Positions 29,700 to 39,566 of a stretch of DNA of 60,310 nt are shown piece by piece. Source of the DNA: JAIBAI01 sp044238875 (GTDB lineage Bacteria; Bacteroidota; Bacteroidia; M30B66). Numbering within the stretch: position 1 is the first letter of the stretch; every line of letters starts with the position of its first letter. A program made the position numbers and the translations under genes. The stretch is from contig JBIICM010000001.1 in the NCBI GenBank assembly GCA_044238875.1, positions 1 through 60,310 of the forward strand. The letters run 5' to 3'. The notes under the pieces were generated by a model. That model was not told the DNA's origin, did no database searches, and saw only the letters and a list, made by a program, of their open reading frames with translations.

Positions 29700-31547
29700 T
29701 TACTCTACAGTAACTGATTTGGCAAGGTTTCTTGGCTGATCAACATTACATCCGCGCATAATGGCAATATGATAAGCCAATAATTGCAGCGGAATTACAC
29801 TGATAAGCGGAGTGAGTTCTTCCTCTACTTCAGGTATTTCAATGGTATGATCTGCCAGTGATTTCACATGCTGGTCGCCCCGGGTAACAATGGCAATAAT
29901 TTTTCCGCCGCGGGCTTTTACTTCCTGAACGTTGCTGAGAATTTTCTCATAAGCCCCTTTATTGGGGGCTATTACCACAACCGGCATTTCTTCATCAATC
30001 AGAGCAATGGGTCCATGCTTCATTTCAGCTGCAGGATAACCTTCCGCATGTATGTAGGAGATTTCCTTCAATTTTAGTGCGCCTTCAAGCGCAACAGGGA
30101 AATTATAGCTTCTGCCCAGATACAGGCAGTTATTGGCATCCTTGTATATTGAACTGATGTATTTGATCTGAGCATCAAGTTTGAGCACATCTTCCACCTT
30201 TGCGGGTATCTCGTCGAGCGAATTTAACAGCATGTGGTATTTGGCTTCTGTAATTGTTCCCTTACGGTGTGCAAAAACAAGCGCCATCAGCGTTAATACT
30301 GTTACCTGTGCCGTGAATGCTTTTGTAGAGGCAACGCCAATTTCAGGTCCGGCATGGGTATATGAACCTGCATGTGTAGCCCGTGCAATAGATGAACCGA
30401 CTACGTTACAAATACCAAAAATTGTGGCGCCTTTTGACTTTGCCAGTTCAACAGCCGCAAGTGTATCAGCAGTTTCTCCCGACTGTGAAATGGCAATCAC
30501 GAGATCGTCTTCGTGAATGATTGGATTTCGATACCTGAATTCAGAAGCATATTCTACCTCGACCGGTATTCTTGCAAGATCTTCAATGAGGTATTCGCCG
30601 ATCAGGCCGGCATGGTATGAGGTGCCGCAGCCCACAATTATGATACGCCTGGCATTCAGTATCTTGTTCTGATAATCAATAATGCCACCAAGTGTAACCT
30701 CGCCGAGGTCGCGGTTGAGCCGGCCGCGCATGTTATCGCGAATTGACCGCGGCTGCTCGTAAATTTCCTTGAGCATGAAATGATCGAAACCTCCTTTTTC
30801 GATTGTTTCAAGTTGCATCTCTAACTCCTGAATGTAAGGTGTTTTATCCTGATTACGGATCGTTTTGATCTTCATCTCCTTACCGCGTTCCAGAATAACA
30901 ATCTCCTCGTCGTCAAGGTAAACTACGTTGCGCGTGTACTCAATGATGGGCGTGGCATCAGAGGCGATAAAATATTCGTGATTCTTACCAACCCCTACCA
31001 CAAGCGGACTGCCTTTTTTAGCGCCAATCATCAGGTCGGGATTTTCTTTGCTCAGGATAACGATGGCATAAGCACCAATTACCTGATTCAAAGCCTTGAG
31101 CACAGCATCTACCAGACCCACCTTTTCATTTTTCTGAATATTTTCGATCAGATAGATCAAAACTTCTGTATCGGTATCGCTTTTGAAAACATGCCCCCGG
31201 TTTGTGAGTTCTTTTTTCAGAGAGGCATAATTTTCAATAATGCCATTGTGAATGATTACCAGGTCGCCAGACTCACTGAAGTGAGGATGTGCATTTTTAT
31301 CATCGGGAACACCATGAGTGGCCCATCGGGTATGCCCAACGCCTAAACTGCCACTTGTATCTAGTCCGGCGCTGAATTGCTGAAGATCTGAAACCTTCCC
31401 CTTACATTTGTAAAGCCTGATAGGGTCTCCGGCTTTCAGAAGGGCTATTCCGGCACTGTCGTAACCCCTGTATTCAAGCCGGTGAAGGCCTTTGATCAGA
31501 ATCGGGTAGGCTTGCTGCTCCCCCATGTATGCTACAATTCCGCACAT
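29700..31547 (-). CDS. glmS: glutamine--fructose-6-phosphate aminotransferase (isomerizing)
   Basis: 615 residues. Makes glucosamine-6-phosphate, the first step toward UDP-GlcNAc. Catalytic Cys is residue 2 (MCGIVAYMGE). The glutaminase domain covers about 1-220, followed by two sugar-isomerase (SIS) domains with SQSGETADTL and the C-terminal NLAKSVTVE. No glmS ribozyme is apparent upstream; the gene lies eight bases after the DUF4270 gene. Confidence 0.97.
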   Translation of the reverse strand: MCGIVAYMGEQQAYPILIKGLHRLEYRGYDSAGIALLKAGDPIRLYKCKGKVSDLQQFSAGLDTSGSLGVGHTRWATHGVPDDKNAHPHFSESGDLVIIHNGIIENYASLKKELTNRGHVFKSDTDTEVLIYLIENIQKNEKVGLVDAVLKALNQVIGAYAIVILSKENPDLMIGAKKGSPLVVGVGKNHEYFIASDATPIIEYTRNVVYLDDEEIVILERGKEMKIKTIRNQDKTPYIQELEMQLETIEKGGFDHFMLKEIYEQPRSIRDNMRGRLNRDLGEVTLGGIIDYQNKILNARRIIIVGCGTSYHAGLIGEYLIEDLARIPVEVEYASEFRYRNPIIHEDDLVIAISQSGETADTLAAVELAKSKGATIFGICNVVGSSIARATHAGSYTHAGPEIGVASTKAFTAQVTVLTLMALVFAHRKGTITEAKYHMLLNSLDEIPAKVEDVLKLDAQIKYISSIYKDANNCLYLGRSYNFPVALEGALKLKEISYIHAEGYPAAEMKHGPIALIDEEMPVVVIAPNKGAYEKILSNVQEVKARGGKIIAIVTRGDQHVKSLADHTIEIPEVEEELTPLISVIPLQLLAYHIAIMRGCNVDQPRNLAKSVTVE

Positions 31548-31555
31548 ATTGCTTT

Positions 31556-32884
31556 TTATTGATTGGGTAAAACCTGATAAAGTAATTCAAGACGCATTGG
31601 TTTGATCGGATGACTTCCACCATTGAGTCTTATTCTGTATGAGCTTACTGCAGTTCCTGCGGGTTGGATAAAAAGACCATAGTCTTTAATTGTTCCATCC
31701 AGCAGACCCTGAAGATGTCTTGCAATGTTAAAGGTATAAACTTTCTTTGAAGCGTCAAAGGTTCCACCGGAGTAATCTTCGCCTGATAAATTATCAAGGG
31801 TTTTAATCAGTTTGCCGGATGAGTCTTTGGTTATCAGGTTCAGTAATGGGTTGGCCGGATACTTTGTTAAATCGTCAGGATCAGCGGGAACTGTTAACCG
31901 CGCCTTATTGATCAGGATTTTCCGCTTTCCTTTCCAGCTCAATAAATTGGGGAAATCAACCCGTGTTCTCAACCCGGCCATGTTGGCAGCGTAGCATTTT
32001 TCCTGTGCAAGAGCCGGTGTGTTTATCAAACTGATGATATCAGCCGGGTATTTCCTTTTGAAAGAGCTGAACCTGGCACTGTTTTCATTGATACTGAAAG
32101 CAACCAATAAGCTATCTTGCTCATTATTATGGTAATGGAGTTCAATTCCGGAGCCTGAGGTGAGCCTAAAATCTAGCATAGCGCCATGCCCCGGCTGCTC
32201 ATTCGGAAGGGAGGAACTGATATAAATGCCTTTAAAAAAATTCAGAAACGCAGCGTTATCAGTAAAATTTGATGGGTTATCAAGGAAATTCTGGGCCAGC
32301 GTTTTTGTAATCCTTATGCGCAACTGGGGTCTTTGTTTTTTACCGTTGATAACTACACTGTCGGCCGGTGCTGGTTTTATAAGGCCGCTTGCACCAATTG
32401 GTTCAGATTCATAAACAGTGGAGTCATTACTGTAATAAACAGAATCTGGATAAATTGATTGGGTGAGGCGGAAAACCTTAAACTCTTGTAAGCCTGCAGT
32501 GGCAGAGATATCGCCGTAGAAACCTCCGTTATAGGGTAAAACAAGTACCATTGAATCGGCCACGGGTAGCGTACCAAAGTTCAGGTTGCTTGCGGTCATT
32601 CTAACCTGAGCAAAGATACCGGCACTGACTGGTCCAAGCAGCGGATCATTGAAGGAACCGAGCAGGTTCAGGCTTAGCTCATCTGAGCGAACAGAATCTT
32701 CCCGCTCAAGGGTTGTTCGAACAATAAGCGTGCTGTCAGACAGCAAGTTGATTGCATCCGAAGGGTTCAACAGTTCGGAACCGAATTCAGGTTTTTTACA
32801 AGCCTGAAGCAACAAGGCAAACAAAATGAAACCCGGAAGGGCAAAGTGCAGCACTCCCGGGCATCGCCCGATAAATTTGTTCAA
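31556..32884 (-). CDS. DUF4270-type lipoprotein
   Basis: 442 residues. A signal peptide ends in the lipobox LLLQAC (Cys29). The mature protein begins KKPEFGSELLNPSD and continues with the pattern GSFNDPLLGPVSAGIFAQV, typical of the DUF4270 family of Bacteroidota surface or periplasmic lipoproteins. It lies between the glycogen-synthase-like gene (3-base gap) and glmS (8-base gap), a neighbourhood also known from related genomes. Biochemical role unknown. Confidence 0.85.
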   Translation of the reverse strand: MNKFIGRCPGVLHFALPGFILFALLLQACKKPEFGSELLNPSDAINLLSDSTLIVRTTLEREDSVRSDELSLNLLGSFNDPLLGPVSAGIFAQVRMTASNLNFGTLPVADSMVLVLPYNGGFYGDISATAGLQEFKVFRLTQSIYPDSVYYSNDSTVYESEPIGASGLIKPAPADSVVINGKKQRPQLRIRITKTLAQNFLDNPSNFTDNAAFLNFFKGIYISSSLPNEQPGHGAMLDFRLTSGSGIELHYHNNEQDSLLVAFSINENSARFSSFKRKYPADIISLINTPALAQEKCYAANMAGLRTRVDFPNLLSWKGKRKILINKARLTVPADPDDLTKYPANPLLNLITKDSSGKLIKTLDNLSGEDYSGGTFDASKKVYTFNIARHLQGLLDGTIKDYGLFIQPAGTAVSSYRIRLNGGSHPIKPMRLELLYQVLPNQ

Positions 32885-32887
32885 TGT

Positions 32888-33724
32888 TTAAGATTCAGCA
32901 AGTTCAGCAACGCTATCTCCAAGCAGCACTTCATCGTAGAAGGCTGAATATGCCTCTGAGTAGCCGGATGATTCAACAAAATCAAGTACAGGTTTTCTCT
33001 GTTTTCTGGCAAAATTAAGGGCCTGATTGTCATACTTTTCATCAGCTACAATTACACCATCAGAGAAATGAATGGCATGTTTGGTGAGGCTTGTGTAATC
33101 AGGAGCTTTCAATAGTTCAACATCAGTTGGATCAATACCATCCATGATCAGTTTTTCGGGTAAGCGGTGATTGAGCTTATTGTCAAAGCTGTCGTTGTAT
33201 AGTGAGTAAACCACCCTGCTTTCGGCGAAAAGTGGATCATCCTTGTAATTTTTTTTAATCAGCACAGGCAGCAATGCGGTCATCCAACCGTGGCAATGAA
33301 TAACATCAGGTGACCATCCCAATTTTTTAACCGTTTCAATAACCCCCTTGCAGAAGAAGAGCATCCGTTCATCATTATCCTCGAAGAAATCCCCGTTTTT
33401 GTCATGAACAATATGCTTACGCTGGAAATACTCTTCGTTATCAATGAAATAAACCTGCATACGCGCAGCCTGTATGGAAGCCACCTTTATGATAAGTGGC
33501 TGATCATTGTCATCAATAATCAGGTTCATTCCGGAAAGCCTGATTACCTCATGCAGCTGATTTCTGCGTTCGTTAATGAGGCCAAATCGCGGCATAAAGG
33601 TTCTTATTTCACGTCCGTTCTCCTGAATAGCCTGTGGAAGATGCCTGGAAATTTTCGAAATGTGCGTTTCTGGCAGGTAGGGAGTAATTTCCTGAGAAAC
33701 GAATAAGACTTTTGTCTTCTTCAT
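32888..33724 (-). CDS. glycogen/starch synthase catalytic-domain-like protein, N-terminal half only
   Basis: 278 residues, about half of a normal GlgA. It matches only the N-terminal GT5 domain: VLFVSQEITPYLPE at the start and DVIHCHGWMTALLPV near residue 143. The ADP-glucose-binding KTGGLADV motif expected after residue 15 is replaced by THISKISRHLP, and the C-terminal GT-B domain with the catalytic Glu is absent. It cannot be a standard glycogen synthase. It probably forms an operon with the DUF4270 gene and glmS and is divergent from panC. Confidence 0.8.
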   Translation of the reverse strand: MKKTKVLFVSQEITPYLPETHISKISRHLPQAIQENGREIRTFMPRFGLINERRNQLHEVIRLSGMNLIIDDNDQPLIIKVASIQAARMQVYFIDNEEYFQRKHIVHDKNGDFFEDNDERMLFFCKGVIETVKKLGWSPDVIHCHGWMTALLPVLIKKNYKDDPLFAESRVVYSLYNDSFDNKLNHRLPEKLIMDGIDPTDVELLKAPDYTSLTKHAIHFSDGVIVADEKYDNQALNFARKQRKPVLDFVESSGYSEAYSAFYDEVLLGDSVAELAES

Positions 33725-33875
33725 AGCAGTGGGTTAGTTAGAAAAGGAAGTTGCTGATAATCAATCTTTGACAGGCCTACGGAAAAAATTGTGATTATGC
33801 GTTGTTGCATCAGGCAGAGTGAAAGAGAGCATACAAAATTAAGAAAACTTACCAAATTAATCAACTATAAACCTT

Positions 33876-33883
33876 TAGCTTTG
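33876..33883 (+). promoter_or_regulatory. -7 box candidate upstream of panC
   Basis: TAGCTTTG matches TAnnTTTG and lies 38 bases before the panC ATG. No good -33 box was found at the expected distance. The remaining 150 bases of the divergent spacer show nothing else clear. Confidence 0.4.
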
Positions 33884-33921
33884 TCGGCTGCCTGATCTAA
33901 TGATCGGATTTATTGGATGTT

Positions 33922-34782
33922 ATGAATAAAGATTCTTTAGGGATTTTACAGATTGTGAGGAGTAAATCTGCATTAAGTGAGGTGATTCAGACCTGGAAAG
34001 CCAATGGAGATAGCATTGGCTTTGTGCCCACGATGGGTGCGCTGCATCCAGGTCATCTCTCGCTGATTAGCCGGGCACAGGCTGAAAACGACCATGTTGT
34101 GGTGAGTATATTTGTTAATCCTACCCAGTTTAATGAAAAGTCGGATTATCAAAAATATCCAAGAGAGGAAGCTGCCGACCTTAATCTGTTGAATCAATCA
34201 GCCGTTGAACTGGTTTTTATCCCTTCAGAAGAAGAAATATATGGAACAGGTGACCATGAGTTGCTGGACATTGATCTGGAAGGCCTTGACCAGACAATGG
34301 AAGGCAGGTTCAGGGCCGGCCATTTCAGAGGGGTGGTAACTATTGTTGATATACTGTTTAAGCTTGTTCAGCCCGATCGGGCCTATTTCGGACAGAAGGA
34401 TTTTCAACAACTGGCCATCATCAGGTTACTGGCCCGTAAATACCATCCCACCCTAACCATTATCGCCTGCGCTGTTTTCAGAGAGCCATCAGGGCTGGCC
34501 ATGAGTTCACGCAATAAATTGCTCAATGAAGAACAGCTGGAGCGTGCGGCAACCATTTCAGAAGCATTGTTTATGGCGAAAAAACAGATCGGCAAGCTGC
34601 GCTGGAGCGAACTGAAAGATCATGCCTGGCAAATGCTTCAAAAAGCTGGTGAACCAGAGTATTTTGAGCTGGTTGACAGAGAAAGCCTTGAGTTGCTTAG
34701 CAGCAGATCAAACCGGCCGATGGTGATTTGTACAGCAGTGAAGGTGGGCAATGTCAGGCTGATTGATAATGTTGAAACTTAA
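33922..34782 (+). CDS. panC: pantothenate synthetase
   Basis: 286 residues from the ATG at 33922; a TTG nine bases earlier is possible. Joins pantoate and beta-alanine. GFVPTMGALHPGH at residues 33-45 contains the ATP-binding HPGH motif, and FGQKDFQQL is the second conserved site. panD, often next to panC in Bacteroidota, is not found here. Confidence 0.96.
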   Translation: MNKDSLGILQIVRSKSALSEVIQTWKANGDSIGFVPTMGALHPGHLSLISRAQAENDHVVVSIFVNPTQFNEKSDYQKYPREEAADLNLLNQSAVELVFIPSEEEIYGTGDHELLDIDLEGLDQTMEGRFRAGHFRGVVTIVDILFKLVQPDRAYFGQKDFQQLAIIRLLARKYHPTLTIIACAVFREPSGLAMSSRNKLLNEEQLERAATISEALFMAKKQIGKLRWSELKDHAWQMLQKAGEPEYFELVDRESLELLSSRSNRPMVICTAVKVGNVRLIDNVET

Positions 34783-34826
34783 TGGTTTCCCAAAGTTTGA
34801 GGATAAATTTATAGTAGGTTTGCAGT

Positions 34827-35861
34827 ATGATTAAAAAAACCTGGAATGCCTTAAAGTATTATGTTTTTCTGCTTGCAGGCCTGTTTTTGGTTTATTTTGT
34901 TTTCAGAGACGTAAATCTACCCTCCCTTTGGGATCAGATGAAGACTGCCCGATTCTCGTGGCTGGGTCTGTCGTGTCTTTTTGGTATTCTGGCAGTTTTA
35001 TCGCGTGCCAGACGCTGGCAGATTCTGCTTGAGCCAATGGGGTATAAACCAGGGCTGATGAATAGTTTTAATGCCGTTAGTCTCGGATATTTTGCAAATA
35101 CGGGAGTTCCGCGAATGGGTGAAATTGTTAGATGTACTGTAATGAATCAGTCGAGCAAGATACCAGTTACGGAGCTTATCGGTACTGTTATACTCGAGCG
35201 TGTAATTGATGTGGTGATATTACTTTCATTGATATTGGTGGTAATCCTTTCGCAAATAGGTCGTTTCGGATCCTTTTTCATGGAAGAAGTTTTCGGCGAC
35301 AAATTAGAAAAGGTAAATTACCTGATTGAAATTACCGGATGGTGGCTTTTAGTGATAGTACCTTTCACCGTTTTCATCGCCGTAGTTATTGTAAAAAAGA
35401 TGTTCAGGCAATTTGGCCACGTGAAACCTGTAAAAAAAATTGTTGCCTTTACTGATGGCGTGAGAAACGGATTTGTTTCACTTTTTAAGTTAAAACGTAA
35501 GGGAGCTTTTATTTTTCATACCCTTTTTATCTGGTTCAATTATTTTCTGATGACCTGGGTTTGTGTTTATGCTTATGAACCTACCTCCGGCCTCGGTGCA
35601 TTTGATGGTTTATTCCTGATGGTAGTTGGTGGGCTCGGGATGTCAGCTCCTGTTCCGGGAGGGATTGGTGCTTTTCACATGCTAGTGAGTAATGCGCTTG
35701 AATTATACGGTATCAGCCCGGTAATTGACCCTGTGACGCTCAAGGAAACATTTAGCCCTGGCCTTGTATTCGCCACATTGGTGCATACTACCCAGTTTAT
35801 TATGACTATTTGTACAGGGCTTTTTTCGCTTTTTTTGGTTGCTGTTCTAAGAAAAAAATGA
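34827..35861 (+). CDS. lysylphosphatidylglycerol-synthase-type transmembrane protein (UPF0104 family)
   Basis: 344 residues with about eight membrane helices. The plan matches the flippase domain of MprF and the YbhN/UPF0104 family: SRARRWQILLEPMG after helix 2, and the motif GGLGMSAPVPGGIGAFH around residue 275. The soluble synthase domain of MprF is absent. The substrate is unknown, possibly a lipid. It overlaps the next gene by the four bases ATGA. A -7 box TAGGTTTG is at 34815-34822. Confidence 0.85.
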   Translation: MIKKTWNALKYYVFLLAGLFLVYFVFRDVNLPSLWDQMKTARFSWLGLSCLFGILAVLSRARRWQILLEPMGYKPGLMNSFNAVSLGYFANTGVPRMGEIVRCTVMNQSSKIPVTELIGTVILERVIDVVILLSLILVVILSQIGRFGSFFMEEVFGDKLEKVNYLIEITGWWLLVIVPFTVFIAVVIVKKMFRQFGHVKPVKKIVAFTDGVRNGFVSLFKLKRKGAFIFHTLFIWFNYFLMTWVCVYAYEPTSGLGAFDGLFLMVVGGLGMSAPVPGGIGAFHMLVSNALELYGISPVIDPVTLKETFSPGLVFATLVHTTQFIMTICTGLFSLFLVAVLRKK

Positions 35862-36355
35862 CAGATACCCACCTCTTAAAGATAAAATCGAAAATTGTTG
35901 AGCGTGCTACTTATTCATCGCTTATTGATGCGTGGCACAAAGTGGCTGAGTCAATTGTTTTTACAAATGGATGCTTTGATATACTTCACAGGGGGCATCT
36001 TGAGTATTTGGCCGCAGCGGCCGACCTTGGTAGCCGCCTTGTTGTAGGGTTGAACTCCGACGCCTCGGTTAGACGGCTGAAAGGAACAGGAAGACCGGTG
36101 AACAATTACGCTGACAGGGCATTCGCGCTTGCGGCACTTGAGGTGGTTGATATGGTGGTTCCGTTTGAAGAAGATACACCTGAAATGTTGATCATTGAAG
36201 TAAAGCCGCATATTCTGGTAAAGGGGGGCGATTATTCGCCTGATGAGATTGTTGGAGCATCATTTGTGCGCGATTCAGGTGGGAAGGTGATGATTATCAA
36301 TTTTACAGAAGGATATTCAACCACCAATTTTTTAAGCAGAATTAGAGAGGTTTAA
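35858..36355 (+). CDS. rfaE2: D-glycero-beta-D-manno-heptose 1-phosphate adenylyltransferase-type protein (RfaE2)
   Basis: 165 residues from the ATG at 35858. A cytidylyltransferase-fold protein: VFTNGCFDILHRGHLEYL carries the HxGH motif at residues 44-47, and VKGGDYSPDEIVGA is typical of the RfaE2/HldE C-terminal domain. It would make ADP-heptose for lipopolysaccharide. No kinase partner (RfaE1) is in the window. Upstream in-frame sequence overlaps the previous gene, so the ATG at the ATGA overlap is preferred. Confidence 0.88.
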   Translation: MTDTHLLKIKSKIVERATYSSLIDAWHKVAESIVFTNGCFDILHRGHLEYLAAAADLGSRLVVGLNSDASVRRLKGTGRPVNNYADRAFALAALEVVDMVVPFEEDTPEMLIIEVKPHILVKGGDYSPDEIVGASFVRDSGGKVMIINFTEGYSTTNFLSRIREV

Positions 36356-36408
36356 CACTTTGATATGAAAGTAAATCACAGTAAGTTTGTAAAGAATTGA
36401 TTGCTCTC

Positions 36409-36807
36409 ATGAGTCGGAAGTTTTTTTTAGGTCTGATTGCAGGTATTGCTGCTCTGATTATGGTTATCGGATGCGGAGGGGCTCAGGAGGGGCAGATTCT
36501 CGGCACATGGGTATTAACCCGCATGGATGCGCTTCCGGGCGAAAAACCATACTATGAATGGGAGTTTACCGAGGAAGGCGATTTATTGAAATATGAGATT
36601 TCAGATCTGAATGATACCCTTTTGTCTATTGGCCGATGGGGCTTTACAAAGCGAAACAGATTAAATATTACAAAGTTTGATCAGGATTTTAATGGGGAGT
36701 GGGAAGTGGTGACATTGCGTAACGATGTTTTGCGTATGGTGCTAAAGGTTCAGGTTGATGGCCGGCCGGCTGGTCAATTACTCACCGAATTTGTCAGGAA
36801 ACGCTGA
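36409..36807 (+). CDS. lipocalin-like lipoprotein
   Basis: 132 residues from the ATG at 36409. A lipoprotein signal with lipobox VIGC is followed by GGAQEGQILGTWVLTRMD and a run of short beta strands (YYEWEFTEEGDLLKY, GRWGFTKRNRLNI). Patterns like GTWxL and YEWEF are frequent in small lipocalin-like Bacteroidota lipoproteins. No ligand can be proposed. Confidence 0.7.
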   Translation: MSRKFFLGLIAGIAALIMVIGCGGAQEGQILGTWVLTRMDALPGEKPYYEWEFTEEGDLLKYEISDLNDTLLSIGRWGFTKRNRLNITKFDQDFNGEWEVVTLRNDVLRMVLKVQVDGRPAGQLLTEFVRKR

Positions 36808-36828
36808 TAGGCATTTTTGCCTGCGCTG

Positions 36829-38196
36829 ATGGCTAAAGACAAGACCGTATTTTTTTGCCAGTCATGTGGTTTTCAGTCGCCTAAGTGGCTGGGGAATTGT
36901 CCATCATGTAATACCTGGAATACCTTCGCCGAAGAAAGGTTAACAATTTCAAAAAGCAGCAATTGGAAATCCGGATCAAATAAGCCCGATGCACCAAAGC
37001 CTGTTAAGATTTCAGAGGTACAGAAACAAAATGAAAGCCGGTTTAGCAGTGGTGATAAAGAGTTTGATCGTATTCTCGGAGGGGGCATTGTTCCTGGTTC
37101 ACTGATTTTATTGGGCGGAGAGCCCGGTATTGGTAAATCAACACTCATGCTGCAGATTGCCGCGCGCAGTGGTAAAATGAAGGTTTTATATGTTTCAGGA
37201 GAGGAAAGCGAGCAACAAATCCGCATGCGGGCTGAAAGGATCGGAATACAGAATGATGCGTGCTATGTTCTTGCCGAAACCGGTCTGCCCCGCATTTTTC
37301 AGCATATAGAAGATGTTAAGCCGGCTTTGCTAGTGGTTGATTCAATTCAAACCCTGCAGACCGACAGTGTTGAATCATCGCCGGGCAGTGTTTCACAAAT
37401 CAGGGAATGTACCGCTGAACTGATGCGGTTTTCAAAGGAAAGTTCTACACCCGTTATACTCATCGGCCATATTACAAAAGACGGTCAGATTGCCGGCCCC
37501 AAGATTTTGGAGCACATGGTTGATGTGGTGCTTCAGTTTGAGGGAGACCGCAATCATGTGTACAGGCTGGTGCGTTCGGTAAAGAACAGATTTGGCTCTA
37601 CCGCTGAGATTGCTATTTATCAGATGGAGGGTAACGGTTTAAGTGAGGTTGAGAATCCGTCACAGGTGCTACTTTCTCATTTTGATGAGCCTTTCAGTGG
37701 TATCGCTGTATCAGCAGTTATGGAAGGTGTGAGGCCCCTGATGATTGAATCGCAGGCACTGGTAAGTACGGCGGTTTATGGCACCCCCCAGCGATCTTCA
37801 ACAGGCTTCGATCTCAGGAGGCTGAACATGTTGCTTGCGGTGATTGAGAAGCGCTGTGGTTTCAGGCTGGGCCAGAAGGATGTTTTCCTCAATATTACCG
37901 GAGGTATCAGGGTGGAAGATCCTGCAGCAGATCTTGGAATCATCTGTGCCATACTTTCATCGGGTGAGGATATTCCCATACCTGAAAAAACATGTTTTGC
38001 GGCAGAGGTAGGGCTCAGCGGTGAAATCAGACCGGTTAACCGAATTGACCAGCGCATTGCAGAAGCGGCCCGCATGGGATACAGTCAAATCATGATTTCA
38101 GCTTACGGGCTGAAAGGTATTGATGCCGGAAAGCACGATATAAGGATTATTCCGGTTAAGAAGATTGAGGAAGGTTTTACCAGTCTGTTTGGCTGA
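36829..38196 (+). CDS. radA: DNA repair protein RadA
   Basis: 455 residues from the ATG at 36829; a TTG at 36817 would add four. Assists recombination by RecA. The zinc finger has Cys10, Cys13, Cys24 and Cys27; Walker A GGEPGIGKST is at residues 96-105; the RadA-specific KNRFG is at 252-256; and the C-terminal Lon-protease-like domain follows. It ends four bases before a convergent gene. Confidence 0.96.
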   Translation: MAKDKTVFFCQSCGFQSPKWLGNCPSCNTWNTFAEERLTISKSSNWKSGSNKPDAPKPVKISEVQKQNESRFSSGDKEFDRILGGGIVPGSLILLGGEPGIGKSTLMLQIAARSGKMKVLYVSGEESEQQIRMRAERIGIQNDACYVLAETGLPRIFQHIEDVKPALLVVDSIQTLQTDSVESSPGSVSQIRECTAELMRFSKESSTPVILIGHITKDGQIAGPKILEHMVDVVLQFEGDRNHVYRLVRSVKNRFGSTAEIAIYQMEGNGLSEVENPSQVLLSHFDEPFSGIAVSAVMEGVRPLMIESQALVSTAVYGTPQRSSTGFDLRRLNMLLAVIEKRCGFRLGQKDVFLNITGGIRVEDPAADLGIICAILSSGEDIPIPEKTCFAAEVGLSGEIRPVNRIDQRIAEAARMGYSQIMISAYGLKGIDAGKHDIRIIPVKKIEEGFTSLFG

Positions 38197-38199
38197 TTC

Positions 38200-38583
38200 T
38201 CAAACGCCCTTGGCCGAGTAGTGGATGCGTATCACCACTTTTTGTAATTCTCTTTTGATAATCAGGTCTGAAATAATCCGGAGATCAATACCGGGGCTTT
38301 TCATTTCATTTTCAAGCTGAGTTTCATTTATATCAACCCGGTAAAGGAGATTAAACACTTGCTGAATTTCAATTTTTTCAAGTATATCAAGTATTTCCTT
38401 GCTGAGGTCGGCAAAAGTATAGGGGTGGTTTAGCTTTATTTTAAGTGGAATACCCGATGCACTGAAGTCTTTTTTCAGCTGAATAATCAATTGTCGCAGG
38501 AACTCTTTGCCCTGTAGAATTTTTTGAAAAACTTCAGGTAAATCATGCAAAGCAGGCAGGCTAAGGCTGTCTGGAAATTTCAT
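38200..38583 (-). CDS. small protein of unknown function
   Basis: 127 residues, no signal peptide or membrane segment. Not recognised. It looks mostly helical, with charged and Leu/Ile-rich segments (ILEKIEIQQVFNLLYRVD). It lies 14 bases after the coiled-coil membrane protein and probably shares its transcript. Confidence 0.65.
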   Translation of the reverse strand: MKFPDSLSLPALHDLPEVFQKILQGKEFLRQLIIQLKKDFSASGIPLKIKLNHPYTFADLSKEILDILEKIEIQQVFNLLYRVDINETQLENEMKSPGIDLRIISDLIIKRELQKVVIRIHYSAKGV

Positions 38584-38597
38584 TCAGTTAAACAAGT

Positions 38598-39503
38598 TTA
38601 TCTGAGGCTGAACTTGTAATTGCCCATCAGTTGCCCATCAACGTAAAGTTCAGAAATGTACAAACCGGATCGCAACTCTTCTATCTGGTCCCATTCAAAA
38701 ACAACCTCATTGCGGTCATTTGCATAGTTGATTGATTTTTGCAGTGTGAAATCTGCGCTGCGCCCATCCGACTTTGTAAAGGTTCCTGAGCCATTATTTG
38801 GGTCAGTCAGTGGGTAGCCGTCAGGTTTAATGATTCTAAGCACCACATCACGCTGGCCTGGGCGGGCTACCTTGTTCTCTGCAACCACAAATACGGTTCT
38901 GATTCGGCTTACCCTTTTCGCCTTATCGCTTAACTCAAATTTGCCTTTTCCCTTCTCGCGGAGTGTCTGAACGGAAATGTTTTCAGCTTTCAGCGCAGAG
39001 GCTAACTCAACTTTTTGCGAAAGATCCTCTTTTGTTTTGGTAAGGTTATCAACCTCCTGGGTAAGGTTTACGTTGGCGAACCGCAGTTCTTTGTTTTCCT
39101 TAATAAGTTGTTCGATCTGAACCCGGTATTGATCCCTGATAAACTTCATTTCCTCAAGCTGTCTTTTTAGGAGGGGGATATCTTTATTTTCCTTTATCAG
39201 CTTTTCAATCTTACTTTTTTGTTTTGCGATATCAGTATTGGCACGTTCAAGCAGACTGTCAAGTTCAATATTTTTACCTTTGAACTGATCCAGCTCAAAG
39301 GTCATTGATTCAAACTGATTTTCCAGTTGTTGCTTAAAACTGGTAAGTGAATCGACATTTGATTGTTCTTCCGCCAGTTCGACCTGAACAGAGTTTGTTT
39401 TGTTGAGCTGGATGATATTTCCGACCAGGGAAATTCCAAGCAGGATAGCCAGGATATAAATAACCTTCCTATTGTTTTGTTTTTTTTCAGTTTCCATGGT
39501 CAT
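38598..39503 (-). CDS. membrane-anchored coiled-coil protein
   Basis: 301 residues. One membrane helix (VIYILAILLGISLVGNIIQL, about 14-33) is followed by a long coiled coil (about 40-165, heptads of Leu, Ile and Val with Glu/Lys) and then a beta-rich C-terminal domain (about 175-301) that includes RIIKPDGYPLTDPNNGSG. The topology suggests the coiled coil is outside the cytoplasm. Similar proteins occur in Bacteroidota but have no assigned role. Confidence 0.75.
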   Translation of the reverse strand: MTMETEKKQNNRKVIYILAILLGISLVGNIIQLNKTNSVQVELAEEQSNVDSLTSFKQQLENQFESMTFELDQFKGKNIELDSLLERANTDIAKQKSKIEKLIKENKDIPLLKRQLEEMKFIRDQYRVQIEQLIKENKELRFANVNLTQEVDNLTKTKEDLSQKVELASALKAENISVQTLREKGKGKFELSDKAKRVSRIRTVFVVAENKVARPGQRDVVLRIIKPDGYPLTDPNNGSGTFTKSDGRSADFTLQKSINYANDRNEVVFEWDQIEELRSGLYISELYVDGQLMGNYKFSLR

Positions 39504-39566
39504 TTCGCATTCAGATGTTATTCAATCGTTCCTCGTCAAAATTACAAATCACCCCCATTTAATTGA

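Noticed and set aside
29547..31560. glmS ribozyme upstream of glmS
   Set aside because: glmS begins eight bases after the DUF4270 gene, leaving no room for the ribozyme, which is typical of Firmicutes.
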